NCBI GenBank assembly: GCA_014804615.1
Contig: JAAUZL010000024.1
Location: 257,491 to 321,490, forward strand
DNA length: 64,000 nt
Direction: 5' to 3'
Source: Lachnospiraceae bacterium
GTDB lineage: Bacteria > Bacillota > Clostridia > Lachnospirales > Lachnospiraceae
Position 1 is the first letter of the stretch; every line of letters begins with the position of its first letter. The notes under the pieces were generated by a model, which did not search any database, was not told where the DNA came from, and saw only the letters and a list, made by a program, of their open reading frames with translations. Positions 25,609 through 34,164 of the stretch are shown piece after piece. Made by a program: the position numbers and the translations under genes.

Positions 25609-27516
25609 TCACTTGTTATTTCTTCCATGATATGTCTCATACCATTGCTGAAACACAAAGAACGACCAGGTCAGCTTTGAATAATTTCTCCCGGTCGCAG
25701 CACCCCCGTCCCCGGTTCTGAGATATCCCTCCACCATATTTTTCACATACGATGTATCGAATATATTTTGACGATTCAAGAAGCCATCGTCCACGTAACA
25801 TAACAGTTGTTCCTTCAACGTTCCTCTCAACCACTTATCCAACGGCACGCCGAATCCTTTCTTGGGACGCTCCAATAATTCTCTCGGTATATAATCGTAA
25901 GCGATATCTTTCAGGATATGCTTCTTATCTCCGCCCGCGTATTTATAAGCATGAGGAATCCGATAGGAAAACGCCATCACATCCTGATCCAGGATCGGGC
26001 ATCTGGCCTCCAGAGAATACTTCATGGAAGCACGGTCCATCTTACAGAGAATATCTCCCGGCAGATAGGTGTCCATATCTAACAGCATCCTTCGGATCTG
26101 CCAGTTTTTCACCTGATAACCGCTCTCCACAGGATAATGCACCGGCAGAGCGCGTGTCCCGGCAGGAAGAGTCCCTACCATAGCTCTCGCCATCTTCGGA
26201 TAATTTCCTGCGCCAAACTGGGTTTTGGTCTCCCGCTCCCGATTGCCCGCGATCACCTGCACCCTGAAGGGAAGTCTGCTCTCCACAGAAAGCTGCTTGA
26301 AACCGGGCAGAGTGCAGATGCCGTGCACCATCTCCCCCAGGACATCCAGCCGCTGGGCCTGCGCCACATTCTCATATATATTATATCCACAGTAAAATTC
26401 ATCTCCGCCATCCCCGGAGAGAGCCACTGTCACCTGCTCCCTGGCCAGCTTGCAGACCAGCATCGTGGGAATCTGGGAAGAGTCCGCAAAGGGCTCATCA
26501 TAATACCGGGGTATACTCTCCACCAGAGAATGCATGTCCGCCTCGCTGATGATGAGCTGTGTGTGATCCGTGCCCAGATATTTGGCCACCGCCTCGGCAT
26601 AGGGCGCCTCGTTATAGCGCTCCTCCTGAAAACCGATGGCAAAGGTCTTCACCGGCTTTACAGAATTTTCCTGTGCCAGCGCAGTCACCAGGGAAGAATC
26701 ATAGCCACCGCTCAAGAACGATCCCAGAGGTACGTCCGCGATCATGCGAAGGGATACCGCCCGCTTTAACAGCTCTTTTAACTGCGCCTTTGCCTCCTCA
26801 TAGTTTTCCACGGGATTCTTTACAGCCTCAGCGTAAATCTCTTTTATATCCCAAAACTTATGAATCTCGATCTGTCCGCCCTGAAACTTAAGAACAGCGC
26901 CGGGTTCCAGTTTAAAAACATTCTCATAGATACTTTCCGGCGCATTGATATACTGTTGAAACAGATAACGGGAAAGCACGCCCCTGTCGATCCTCCCCTG
27001 AAAACCGGGACAGGCCATGATAGGCTTTAACTCCGATGCAAATACAAGCTCTCCCTGTTCATACCAATAATAAAGAGGTTTCTTGCCGACACGGTCACGA
27101 ACCAGATATACAGCCTCCTCCTCCCTGTCATAGAGAGCGATGGCAAACATACCGTTAAACCGGTCCACACAGGAAATGCCCCATTTTAAATAGGCGGCTA
27201 TGATGACCTCCGTGTCGCAATCAGACCGGAAGGGATAGTCCGCCAGCTCTTCTCTCAATTCTCTGAAATTATAGACCTCTCCGTTATAAACGACCGTGAC
27301 ACGCTCATTTTGTGAGTGCATGGGCTGATGCCCCAGACTCGAAAGATCCATAATGGAAAGACGTCTCTGTGCAAAGCCCACCTGATAGCCGCCGGCCATC
27401 GGATAGATCTCTTCCCCACTGTCATTCGGGCCTCTGTGATACATCGTATCATTCATCTCTTTCAGCTGTTCCAGCGTGACCTTCTGTTTTCTAATGTATC
27501 CGCATATTCCGCACAT
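25609..27516 (-). CDS. AsnB-type glutamine amidotransferase/synthetase, second copy
   Basis: 635 aa. MCGICGYIRK at the N-terminus supplies the catalytic Cys2 of the glutaminase domain; RRLSIMDLSSLGHQPM is near residue 53. The synthetase half has the canonical pyrophosphate loop FLSGGYDSSL near residue 268 and ALSGDGGDEFYCGY near 370. Compared with the copy at 21173-23122, the loop is the standard SGGxDSS rather than SAGxDSS. Two intact AsnB proteins inside one glycan operon argue for sugar-carboxylate or other amidation rather than asparagine supply, though a housekeeping role is not excluded. AGGGAG lies 8 bases before the ATG. It follows the CE4-like gene by 12 bp. Confidence 0.93.
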   Translation of the reverse strand: MCGICGYIRKQKVTLEQLKEMNDTMYHRGPNDSGEEIYPMAGGYQVGFAQRRLSIMDLSSLGHQPMHSQNERVTVVYNGEVYNFRELREELADYPFRSDCDTEVIIAAYLKWGISCVDRFNGMFAIALYDREEEAVYLVRDRVGKKPLYYWYEQGELVFASELKPIMACPGFQGRIDRGVLSRYLFQQYINAPESIYENVFKLEPGAVLKFQGGQIEIHKFWDIKEIYAEAVKNPVENYEEAKAQLKELLKRAVSLRMIADVPLGSFLSGGYDSSLVTALAQENSVKPVKTFAIGFQEERYNEAPYAEAVAKYLGTDHTQLIISEADMHSLVESIPRYYDEPFADSSQIPTMLVCKLAREQVTVALSGDGGDEFYCGYNIYENVAQAQRLDVLGEMVHGICTLPGFKQLSVESRLPFRVQVIAGNRERETKTQFGAGNYPKMARAMVGTLPAGTRALPVHYPVESGYQVKNWQIRRMLLDMDTYLPGDILCKMDRASMKYSLEARCPILDQDVMAFSYRIPHAYKYAGGDKKHILKDIAYDYIPRELLERPKKGFGVPLDKWLRGTLKEQLLCYVDDGFLNRQNIFDTSYVKNMVEGYLRTGDGGAATGRNYSKLTWSFFVFQQWYETYHGRNNK

Positions 27517-27528
27517 ATCACAAACTCC

Positions 27529-28287
27529 CTAACGCACATCCTTGCTCATAAAATATTCCCGGTACTCCCCGAAATCCTTGCATTCCCTATCCACGGAATC
27601 CACCAGTTCTCTATATTTTTCCTGTAAAAGGGCCTGATAATTCTCAAAATTATCATACCCCTCCTTACACCAGGCAAAGGGATGGACTAAAATCTGCACT
27701 TTGTCATAGCCTGTGATATTTTCCTCATTGGGGTAGCCGTAGCGCCAGATATGGTTAGCATCGGACATATATTTCACGCCCAATTTAGTATCATCTGTTA
27801 TTTTATCTGCAAAGGTAAAAAAATCATCCTGATAGGCATTGATGATGCCGCCCAGCTTGATATTCTCCCGCAGCACATCCTTGGAGGGCCTGTGCACCGA
27901 AAATTCCGTGATCTCGAAGCCGAACATCTCACTCAGGATATCGATCTCCATGCGGATGCGCTTTTTGATCTGCTCCATATCTGTCATGCCGTTCAGGGCA
28001 AAATGCAGACCGATGTGCTGTCCTCTCTCGTGCATATCCTTGATGATATCCATATTCTTTCTGGACAGGATATTGTAAGAATTGTTCGTCCACTGGAAAA
28101 AGAAAGTGGAGGTGAAATCCATGCTTTGCTCCACCTTGGCAAGCTGCCACGCCCTGTCCACGCTGTACTCCACATCGTGGCGCATGATGATGAATCTGTC
28201 CCTGCCAAGCGCCTCCGCATAGCTGCACTGTCTGCCCGTGGCCTTTATGATCCTGATGATCTCCTTATAATCGTCAAATGAAAACAT
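27529..28287 (-). CDS. Polysaccharide-deacetylase-like (CE4-fold) protein
   Basis: 252 aa without signal peptide. Motifs follow the order of family CE4: FIIMRHDVEYSVDRA near residue 32 (Asp-binding block), HIGLHFALNG near residue 92 (the H-x-x-x-H metal block in altered form), SVHRPSKDVLRE near residue 127 and VQILVHPFAW near residue 192. Cytoplasmic members in glycan clusters are thought to remove N-acetyl or act on amino sugars; some have lost activity. AGGAGAG lies well placed before the ATG at 28287. It heads a tight pair with the AsnB gene 12 bp away. The substrate is unknown; deacetylation before re-acylation (for example formylation) of an amino sugar is one speculative role. Confidence 0.75.
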   Translation of the reverse strand: MFSFDDYKEIIRIIKATGRQCSYAEALGRDRFIIMRHDVEYSVDRAWQLAKVEQSMDFTSTFFFQWTNNSYNILSRKNMDIIKDMHERGQHIGLHFALNGMTDMEQIKKRIRMEIDILSEMFGFEITEFSVHRPSKDVLRENIKLGGIINAYQDDFFTFADKITDDTKLGVKYMSDANHIWRYGYPNEENITGYDKVQILVHPFAWCKEGYDNFENYQALLQEKYRELVDSVDRECKDFGEYREYFMSKDVR

Positions 28288-28375
28288 AGTATTCTCTCTC
28301 CTTTATGTTATATCCAGTGTATCATATTTAAGCCGCCACAGCAAAACCATTTCTATTTCGGCCCGCGCAGCTGCT
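28288..28375 (-). other. 88-bp intergenic gap
   Basis: Between the DUF6056 stop and the CE4-like start. On the minus strand TTGCTG and TACACT are 17 bp apart and could be a weak sigma-A promoter; the AGGAGAG ribosome site is at its downstream end. No convincing terminator is seen: the GCAGCTGC palindrome has no following U-run. Confidence 0.2.
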
Positions 28376-29824
28376 CTATTGTTCTTTGCTGCGCACGGTT
28401 TTCTTGCCATAGTACTCTGCGAGTCCCACGTTGACCCAGCCGCTTTCATCCGAATCCAGATAAAAGCACTCAAAATCTGCGATATAGTCCGGCATTTCCA
28501 GCACCACATCCTCCTCCGGACAAGTCTCCAGATACTCGTAGCGCGATACGCATTGTTCATAATAATTCCGATAAGTTCCGTTATGCACTGACCGGGCTAC
28601 CCGGTAAAGCGGCATTTCCGCCATAGACAGCGGGCTTACGATCCAAGCCGCCAGACAGATATAGAGCAGGATCGATATTGTCCGCCCATCCGCAGGCAAA
28701 TTCAGCCGCCTGTGCAGACAAATTCCCACAAACAGAGCCAGATTTAACAGAGAAAGCACCAATGTAGTATCAATTATAAAATAACACCTGTTTGGTATAT
28801 AATCGCTGCTGTACCCCAGAGCAACAGGATAATACGCCGCGAGCCCCGCCCCAAGCGCCAGCACTGTAATAATTCCATATTCCCGCAGGGCGACCTCACA
28901 TTTCCCCGCCAAATACAGACCTGCCGCGATCATCACCAAAAACACAAGCCCCACCACTGTCTCTCTGAAAAGTCTGCCCGTCTCTTCCAAAAACATTTGC
29001 ACTGTATAGGCCGCCGCCTGTACGAAGTGTAAACCCGCCCCCGCCGTTCCATCATGTCTCGCAAAATTGCCGGGAGCCACCACATTGACCAATGCACCTA
29101 TCACGCCCGCCGCCAAAACCGCGATATTGGGAATAGAGATGCGTCGAGACCGAAGGTAAAAGACTCCCGTCAGCAGAAGCGTCACATAACAGCCGCATCC
29201 TGCCACCGCCAAAGAACCACCGGCAGAGAGAAAAAGCAGAATGCCGGCGCAAATAGCACAGCCTCTCTTTTTCCCCGGACTCATCGTCCCCCGATTCATA
29301 AGAAGAAACAGGGTCAAAGCCGTAAGCAGAACGGAAAAGGGCATACTGTATGCCACCGCCCCGGAATACCAGAAATAAATCTCCGTATAGACATCCGCAT
29401 TCGTCACTGCCACAAAAAAAGCCGTCAAAATGAAAAAGCGCAGTGACAAAAATTCCCCCTTCGAGAAGGACAGACTCACCCACAGCAAAGACAAAAGCGA
29501 TAGAAAAAAGAACAGGGCGTTACCTATCATCACCGCTTTTAGCTGAGGCAGACCAAAATTATTGATCGGGGAGAGAAATGCCTGAAGAAACATAGCAAAA
29601 AAAGTACCCTGCCAGTCCAGATACAGATCCTTCACATAGCGGAAAGACGCAGCCAGATAGCTCGGAAAAGAAACATGAAAAGCCCCTACCCGCACACCGT
29701 GCGTAAAATCATCTCCGAGCAGCACCGTGTAGCCTGCCCCTATAGTTAGAACACCTGTCGTAACCGCAATGATAATAAGACACACTATTGAAATAAGAAT
29801 TTCTCCGTACTTTCTTTTCTTCAC
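28376..29824 (-). CDS. DUF6056 family multispanning membrane protein (GTG start)
   Basis: 482 aa from the GTG at 29824, chosen because AGGAGA lies 6 bases upstream and the stop of the MBOAT gene is at 29838; the longer in-frame reading to 29872 would overlap that gene. About eleven helices. The extracytoplasmic loop after helix 1 reads LLGDDFTHGVRV, then LDWQGTFFAMFL, the same DD...W.GT pattern as the homologue at 14476-15981, typical of DUF6056 and reminiscent of GT-C catalytic loops. A soluble tail of about 80 residues follows. It lies directly downstream of the Dlt-like set and may add a sugar to, or act on, the same exported glycan. The function is not known. Confidence 0.85.
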   Translation of the reverse strand: MKKRKYGEILISIVCLIIIAVTTGVLTIGAGYTVLLGDDFTHGVRVGAFHVSFPSYLAASFRYVKDLYLDWQGTFFAMFLQAFLSPINNFGLPQLKAVMIGNALFFFLSLLSLLWVSLSFSKGEFLSLRFFILTAFFVAVTNADVYTEIYFWYSGAVAYSMPFSVLLTALTLFLLMNRGTMSPGKKRGCAICAGILLFLSAGGSLAVAGCGCYVTLLLTGVFYLRSRRISIPNIAVLAAGVIGALVNVVAPGNFARHDGTAGAGLHFVQAAAYTVQMFLEETGRLFRETVVGLVFLVMIAAGLYLAGKCEVALREYGIITVLALGAGLAAYYPVALGYSSDYIPNRCYFIIDTTLVLSLLNLALFVGICLHRRLNLPADGRTISILLYICLAAWIVSPLSMAEMPLYRVARSVHNGTYRNYYEQCVSRYEYLETCPEEDVVLEMPDYIADFECFYLDSDESGWVNVGLAEYYGKKTVRSKEQ

Positions 29825-29837
29825 GTTCTCTCTCCTA

Positions 29838-31418
29838 TCAAAAACTCTGATACAAAAACGCCGCCGTGTCATAGCTGCCGCCGTAAATTCCCGTGATCAG
29901 AAGAAGGAACACCACGCCGTAATAGCAGCTCCAGCGAAGAATCAGCGGACAAGCCGCCAGATCTCTACGCACATCCCTGCCACGCTCCTCCCACACCGAG
30001 ACGAAAAGCCAAAGCAGACAGGACGCCAGCAAGAGCAAAAAGCCATATTTACTCAGTCCATAGGAAGTCATATCAAAAAGCGAAGCCTTTAGCTGCAATC
30101 TGGTAAGAAGTGCCTGATAGATGCTTCCCGCCTGGAAAAGGCTCTCCGCCCGGATGAGCACATCCGCCACAAACACGATCAGCCAGGTCCTCGCCATGCA
30201 AAACAAGGCATAGACCTTCCCCTCCTTTACATGAAACTTTTCCTTCCATATGGCATACTTCGGTTCCAATACCAGAGACACACTCATGATCACGCCGTAA
30301 TAAACGCCCCACAGAATATAACTCATCGTCCTGCCGTGCCACATACCCGTAAAGAGCCATACCAGCATAGTCCCCAGCACACTGGTCACATGTTTTCCGA
30401 CACCTAGCCATCTCTTTTTTGCGGCTTTTCCGATCTTACGACCGGGGGAAGACATCACGAAAGAAAACATCACATAATCCTTAAACCAGGCTCCCAGCGT
30501 GATATGCCATCTGCGCCAGAACTCCGCCACAGACCTGGAAAAATAGGGCCTTTTAAAATTCTCCGGCAGCACAATGTCAAAGGTCTCACTGACGCCCAGC
30601 GCCATATCCATATAGCCTGAGAAATCCGCGTAAAGCTGCAGCATATAGAGCACCACCGCAACCGCAAAGATACCGCCCGGCACTGTCTCTGCATCGCTTC
30701 CGAATACATTGCCCACAAAGATGCCGATCCGGTCCGCGATGACCAGCTTCTTGAATGCACCCCACACAAACCGCTGCAGGCCAAAGAGCATTTTTTCGTA
30801 GGTAAAATCATGCGTCCTCTCAAATTCTGCCTTAAGCTTGGCATAGCGGTTGAAGGGCCCCTGGGTGACAGACGGAAAATAGGCCAGAAACAATACTAAT
30901 TTAATAGGATTTTCCTCCGCCTCGCACTGCTCCCGTCCCACGTCCACCAGATAGCCGATGGCTGTCAGGGTATAAAAGGAAACGCCGAGAGGCATCACCA
31001 CTCTGCTAAAAAAGGCGTCGCTTCGCAGAGTAGTCAGTCCGGCTCTCTGCAAAAACGGCAGAAGCACCACCATATATTTTGTACCCAGTAAAAGTCCTAA
31101 ATTCAACACAAAAGAAAGGATTTGAGCGCGTTTTCTGCGCCTCTCAAATCCCAGCTTCACTGACTTTTTTTTCTCTTTTTCCACACAATCCGCAAGTGCC
31201 TGCGCCTGCTTTGCAAAGCTGTCCTTCAGGTACATCCCGCAAAGCCAGGTGCTCACCCCGGTAAACAGGATTCCCACAGGGATCCCGCCTGTACCAATCA
31301 CATAAAACAGAGCGCTGGCCACAGACAAAACCACCCACTGCCGGTTTTTCGGCACCAGGTAGTAGAGGGCAAAGGAAAGCACCCACAATATCACAAAAGC
31401 ATTTGAAAGAAACTGCAT
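29838..31418 (-). CDS. MBOAT O-acyltransferase (DltB/AlgI-like)
   Basis: 526 aa, about eleven transmembrane helices. Family signatures: LFYVIGTGG near residue 38, a SVTQGPFNRY segment near residue 178 (the QGP motif), EFWRRWHITLGAW near residue 300 and GMWHGRTMSYILWG near residue 350, whose His is the expected catalytic residue. MBOAT proteins of the AlgI/DltB group pass an acyl group across the membrane from a cytoplasmic donor to a glycan or an SGNH partner. Directly upstream are the carrier protein (1 bp gap), formyltransferase, adenylation enzyme and SGNH protein, so its donor is probably the carrier-bound aminoacyl or N-formyl-aminoacyl group rather than acetyl-CoA. GGAGGA lies 4 bases before the ATG. 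Confidence 0.94.
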   Translation of the reverse strand: MQFLSNAFVILWVLSFALYYLVPKNRQWVVLSVASALFYVIGTGGIPVGILFTGVSTWLCGMYLKDSFAKQAQALADCVEKEKKKSVKLGFERRRKRAQILSFVLNLGLLLGTKYMVVLLPFLQRAGLTTLRSDAFFSRVVMPLGVSFYTLTAIGYLVDVGREQCEAEENPIKLVLFLAYFPSVTQGPFNRYAKLKAEFERTHDFTYEKMLFGLQRFVWGAFKKLVIADRIGIFVGNVFGSDAETVPGGIFAVAVVLYMLQLYADFSGYMDMALGVSETFDIVLPENFKRPYFSRSVAEFWRRWHITLGAWFKDYVMFSFVMSSPGRKIGKAAKKRWLGVGKHVTSVLGTMLVWLFTGMWHGRTMSYILWGVYYGVIMSVSLVLEPKYAIWKEKFHVKEGKVYALFCMARTWLIVFVADVLIRAESLFQAGSIYQALLTRLQLKASLFDMTSYGLSKYGFLLLLASCLLWLFVSVWEERGRDVRRDLAACPLILRWSCYYGVVFLLLITGIYGGSYDTAAFLYQSF

Positions 31419-31649
31419 TTATTCCTCCACCAGGCGTCTTACCAGATCTATGATCGCCTCTTTGTTCCTGAAATTCTCTGCCACCACATACTTGGCATCC
31501 ACCTCAATATCGAACGCATCCTCCAACTCGCTCACGATATTGATGACGGTAAAGGAGTCTATAATCCCCTCCTCCATCATATTGTCGCCCGTGTAGCTGA
31601 TGGCCTCCTCACAGTACTCTTCCAGAATCTCTAACACCTTTTCTTCCAT
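31419..31649 (-). CDS. Acyl/peptidyl carrier protein (DltC-like)
   Basis: 76 aa, acidic, four-helix carrier fold. The phosphopantetheine site is the serine of EEGIIDSFTVINIV near residue 32; the usual DSL is DSF here, as is common for DltC-type proteins. ELEDAFDIEVDAKYV follows, typical of helix II and III. Phosphopantetheinyl transfer would make the thiol arm that accepts an aminoacyl-adenylate from the adenylation enzyme at 32597-34117. Its stop abuts the MBOAT start and it follows the formyltransferase by 7 bp, so the chain adenylation enzyme, formyltransferase, carrier, MBOAT is encoded in order. AAGGA precedes the ATG. Loading of another acyl group is possible. Confidence 0.92.
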   Translation of the reverse strand: MEEKVLEILEEYCEEAISYTGDNMMEEGIIDSFTVINIVSELEDAFDIEVDAKYVVAENFRNKEAIIDLVRRLVEE

Positions 31650-31656
31650 AATACAG

Positions 31657-32517
31657 TTATCCTTTCAGTCGATACTTAATTTTCAGTAAATCCCCGTCCA
31701 CGAAAGGCAGATACAGCATATTTTCCTCTTCCTTCTGCTTTTCCGGCGAAATTTTGCGGTACCGCAGCACCTCCGCCTGCACCCCGTCCACCTGAGTCTG
31801 CAGCGGCGGAAAAATATCGCTTTTCCCGTAATCCACACTGCGCAGCAAACGGTACAGCTCCTCCGGCTTCTTTTCTAAATCCAGAAAGCCGTCCCCCGGT
31901 ATCTGGGTAGAACGATACATCCTCCTATCCGACGAGAATTCCTGAGGTCTTGCCTGGGCGCTTTTTGCAAGCACCGCTGCAAAGCACTCATAAAATCCCT
32001 CACAGGCCAGATCCATCAACCGCTCCGTCAGCTCGTATGCCTTCATATCCGGGCCGATCTCACAGGTTTTCTGTATGATAATGCTCCCCTCATCCACGCC
32101 CGCCGTCACATAATGCCAGGTGATGCCTGTCTGTGTCTCTCCCTGATAGATCACCCAGCTTGGAGCATTTCTTCCGGGATAGTCCGGCAGAAGGGCATTG
32201 TGAAAATTAATGATGGTGATATTCTCCCGCTCCACCAAAGAAGCCGGAAACAGGAAATTATTGCTGGCGGAGAGGATCAGGGTTTCTTCCGCGATCCCGC
32301 CAAGATAATCGCCAAGCTCCTTTTTATCAGGAATACTTGCATAGGGAATTCCCCGCTCTTTGCATATCTGTTCGGTGACACTTAAGGCGTGGGGCTCATG
32401 CTCTATGAACTCCAGCGCGTAGCCATAGTCCGCCTTTTTGTCATCCACATATTTCAGTATATTTCCGGTCGCTTTGCCATAACCGATCACCACGACCCTG
32501 CGAAAATCTGTCTCCAT
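31657..32517 (-). CDS. Formyltransferase-fold enzyme in Dlt-like set
   Basis: 286 aa from the ATG at 32517, where GGAAGG is 4 bases upstream. The fold matches methionyl-tRNA and sugar N-formyltransferases: a Rossmann start (VVVIGYGKATGNILKYV), the catalytic NFHNALLPDYPGRNAPS near residue 107 (Asn and His present) and GVDEGSIII near residue 145 carrying the Asp. The N-x-H...D triad is thus complete and 10-formyl-tetrahydrofolate is the likely donor. It is placed between the adenylation enzyme and the carrier protein, as in the formylation-adenylation-carrier initiation module of linear gramicidin synthetase, but as separate proteins. It could formylate a carrier-bound aminoacyl group or an amino sugar; sequence does not decide which. 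Confidence 0.88.
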   Translation of the reverse strand: METDFRRVVVIGYGKATGNILKYVDDKKADYGYALEFIEHEPHALSVTEQICKERGIPYASIPDKKELGDYLGGIAEETLILSASNNFLFPASLVERENITIINFHNALLPDYPGRNAPSWVIYQGETQTGITWHYVTAGVDEGSIIIQKTCEIGPDMKAYELTERLMDLACEGFYECFAAVLAKSAQARPQEFSSDRRMYRSTQIPGDGFLDLEKKPEELYRLLRSVDYGKSDIFPPLQTQVDGVQAEVLRYRKISPEKQKEEENMLYLPFVDGDLLKIKYRLKG

Positions 32518-32596
32518 ATAACCTTCCCACAATTCAGCACACACCCATTCGCAAAATCGCGTTTACAACGCTTTCCGCAGTTTCACAGCTGAATTG

Positions 32597-34117
32597 TTAC
32601 ACTATGTATTCCTTCAATTTCACCCGGTCGATCTTGCCATTGGCATTGATCGGCATTTTTTCTACCGTGATCACCTTGTCCGGCAGCATATACTCCGGCA
32701 CCAGACGGGATATCTTTTCATTGATGTATGCTTTCTCCAGCGCCTCCTCGATAAAAAGCACGATCTTATGGCGCTTCTCGTCATATAAGCAACAGCACAG
32801 CGTGATCTCCTCCAGAGAGGAAACTGCCGTCTCGATCTCTCCCAGTTCGATCCGATGTCCCATGTGCTTGATCTGGAAATCCTTCCGGGAAAGGTAGATG
32901 ATCTCACCGTACTCATTGTATTTGACGATGTCTCCCGTCCGGTAGATCTGCTCCGGCACCGCTTGATTCAGCGGATTCTGCACAAAAGCTTCCCTGGTCT
33001 TTTCCGGATTTTTATAATAGCCCATGGACAGGGACGTCCCTCTGACGCAGAGCTCTCCCGGCTCCTCTCCCGTCACCGGCTCATCCTTCTCATTCAAGAT
33101 CAGAATGTCCGTGTTCGGCATCGGTATACCGATGGGGAGCGGTTCTTCATCCGCAAACTCACGGTCTACTATATAATAGGTACAGGCATCGGTGATCTCC
33201 GTGGGGCCGTAGAGATTCGCATATTGCACATCCGGCAAGAACTTACGCCACACGTTGAGCTGCTTGTTGGGCATCACTTCGCCGCAGAAAAGCACCCGCC
33301 GCAGGGTATCCGACAGATCCACGTTGCGGAATGCCTTGAGCTTCGCTACCACGATCAGCGCCGAGGGCACCCAGAAAATCGTGTTGATCTTCTTCTCCCG
33401 CAGGTACTCAAGCAAAGGCACCGGCTGGGCAAAAAGATTTTTCGGAATGATATAGGTAGTCGCCCCCGTTTTCAGGGTGCTGTATATATCCAAAATCGAA
33501 TTGTCAAAATAAAAGGGCGCCTGATTGCCGAAGCTGTCCTTCTCCGTGATCTCAAAGGTTTCCGTCACCCAGTCGATATAGTCGATCACAGCCCGGTGGT
33601 TGATCGTCACGCCTTTGGGCACCCCTGTGGACCCGGAAGTAAAGAGCACATACAGAAGATCCGTATCAATGCCCCGCTTTCTGGCCGCTTCCAGCGCCGC
33701 CTCCTTTTCAGTATCCTGTTCTTCGGATGCTAAAACCTCTTCCAACAGAAGAAATTCGCCCTGATACTCATACTGTGAAAAAACCTCTCGAAGAGATGCC
33801 GTGGTGATGACCACCGCCGGTTCCAGAACCTCCAGAATCTTATTGACACGGCTTCCCGGCATGTCCACATCAATGGGAGAATAAAAATTACAGCTGTAGG
33901 CCGCCCCCATAAAGGAGGTGAGCACGTCCACTCCCTTTTCCAGAAAAACAGCCACAGGCTTTTTAAACAGACCTTTCTCTGTCAGTTCACAGGCGATGAT
34001 CCGCGCCTGCCGTCTGAGTTCCCCAAAGGTGATCTCTTTCTTTGCATCCGCATAGGCCGTCTTATCGGGAAAACGCTTCGCCGTTTCATCCAGCCAGTAG
34101 GTAACGTTCGCTTTCAT
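32597..34117 (-). CDS. Amino-acid adenylation enzyme (DltA-like)
   Basis: 506 aa from the ATG at 34117 (GGAGGA 5-6 bases upstream), the usual length of free-standing DltA-type enzymes. Core motifs are intact: A3 LFTSGSTGVPKGV near residue 172, A4 FYFDNSILDIYS near 212, A5 NLYGPTEITDACT near 305, A7 YRTGDIVKYNEYGEI near 390, A8 HMGHRIELGEIE and A10 NANGKIDRVKL with the C-terminal catalytic Lys. The Asp in FDNS (A4) corresponds to the residue that binds an alpha-amino group, favouring an amino acid over a fatty acid. It would load the carrier at 31419-31649. D-alanine is the DltA substrate, but the pocket was not matched to a code, so other small amino acids remain possible. Confidence 0.92.
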   Translation of the reverse strand: MKANVTYWLDETAKRFPDKTAYADAKKEITFGELRRQARIIACELTEKGLFKKPVAVFLEKGVDVLTSFMGAAYSCNFYSPIDVDMPGSRVNKILEVLEPAVVITTASLREVFSQYEYQGEFLLLEEVLASEEQDTEKEAALEAARKRGIDTDLLYVLFTSGSTGVPKGVTINHRAVIDYIDWVTETFEITEKDSFGNQAPFYFDNSILDIYSTLKTGATTYIIPKNLFAQPVPLLEYLREKKINTIFWVPSALIVVAKLKAFRNVDLSDTLRRVLFCGEVMPNKQLNVWRKFLPDVQYANLYGPTEITDACTYYIVDREFADEEPLPIGIPMPNTDILILNEKDEPVTGEEPGELCVRGTSLSMGYYKNPEKTREAFVQNPLNQAVPEQIYRTGDIVKYNEYGEIIYLSRKDFQIKHMGHRIELGEIETAVSSLEEITLCCCLYDEKRHKIVLFIEEALEKAYINEKISRLVPEYMLPDKVITVEKMPINANGKIDRVKLKEYIV

Positions 34118-34164
34118 GTCTTTCCTCCATGTCACGGCAGTTTGCTGCAATGACACGCCTCGCA

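Noticed and set aside
28288..28375. Terminator or promoter in this gap
   Set aside because: The GCAGCTGC palindrome is short and lacks a U-run; promoter-like hexamers match consensus poorly.
32855..33733. Plus-strand frame of 292 codons inside the adenylation gene
   Set aside because: Mirror of a strongly conserved adenylation domain; no recognisable protein features.
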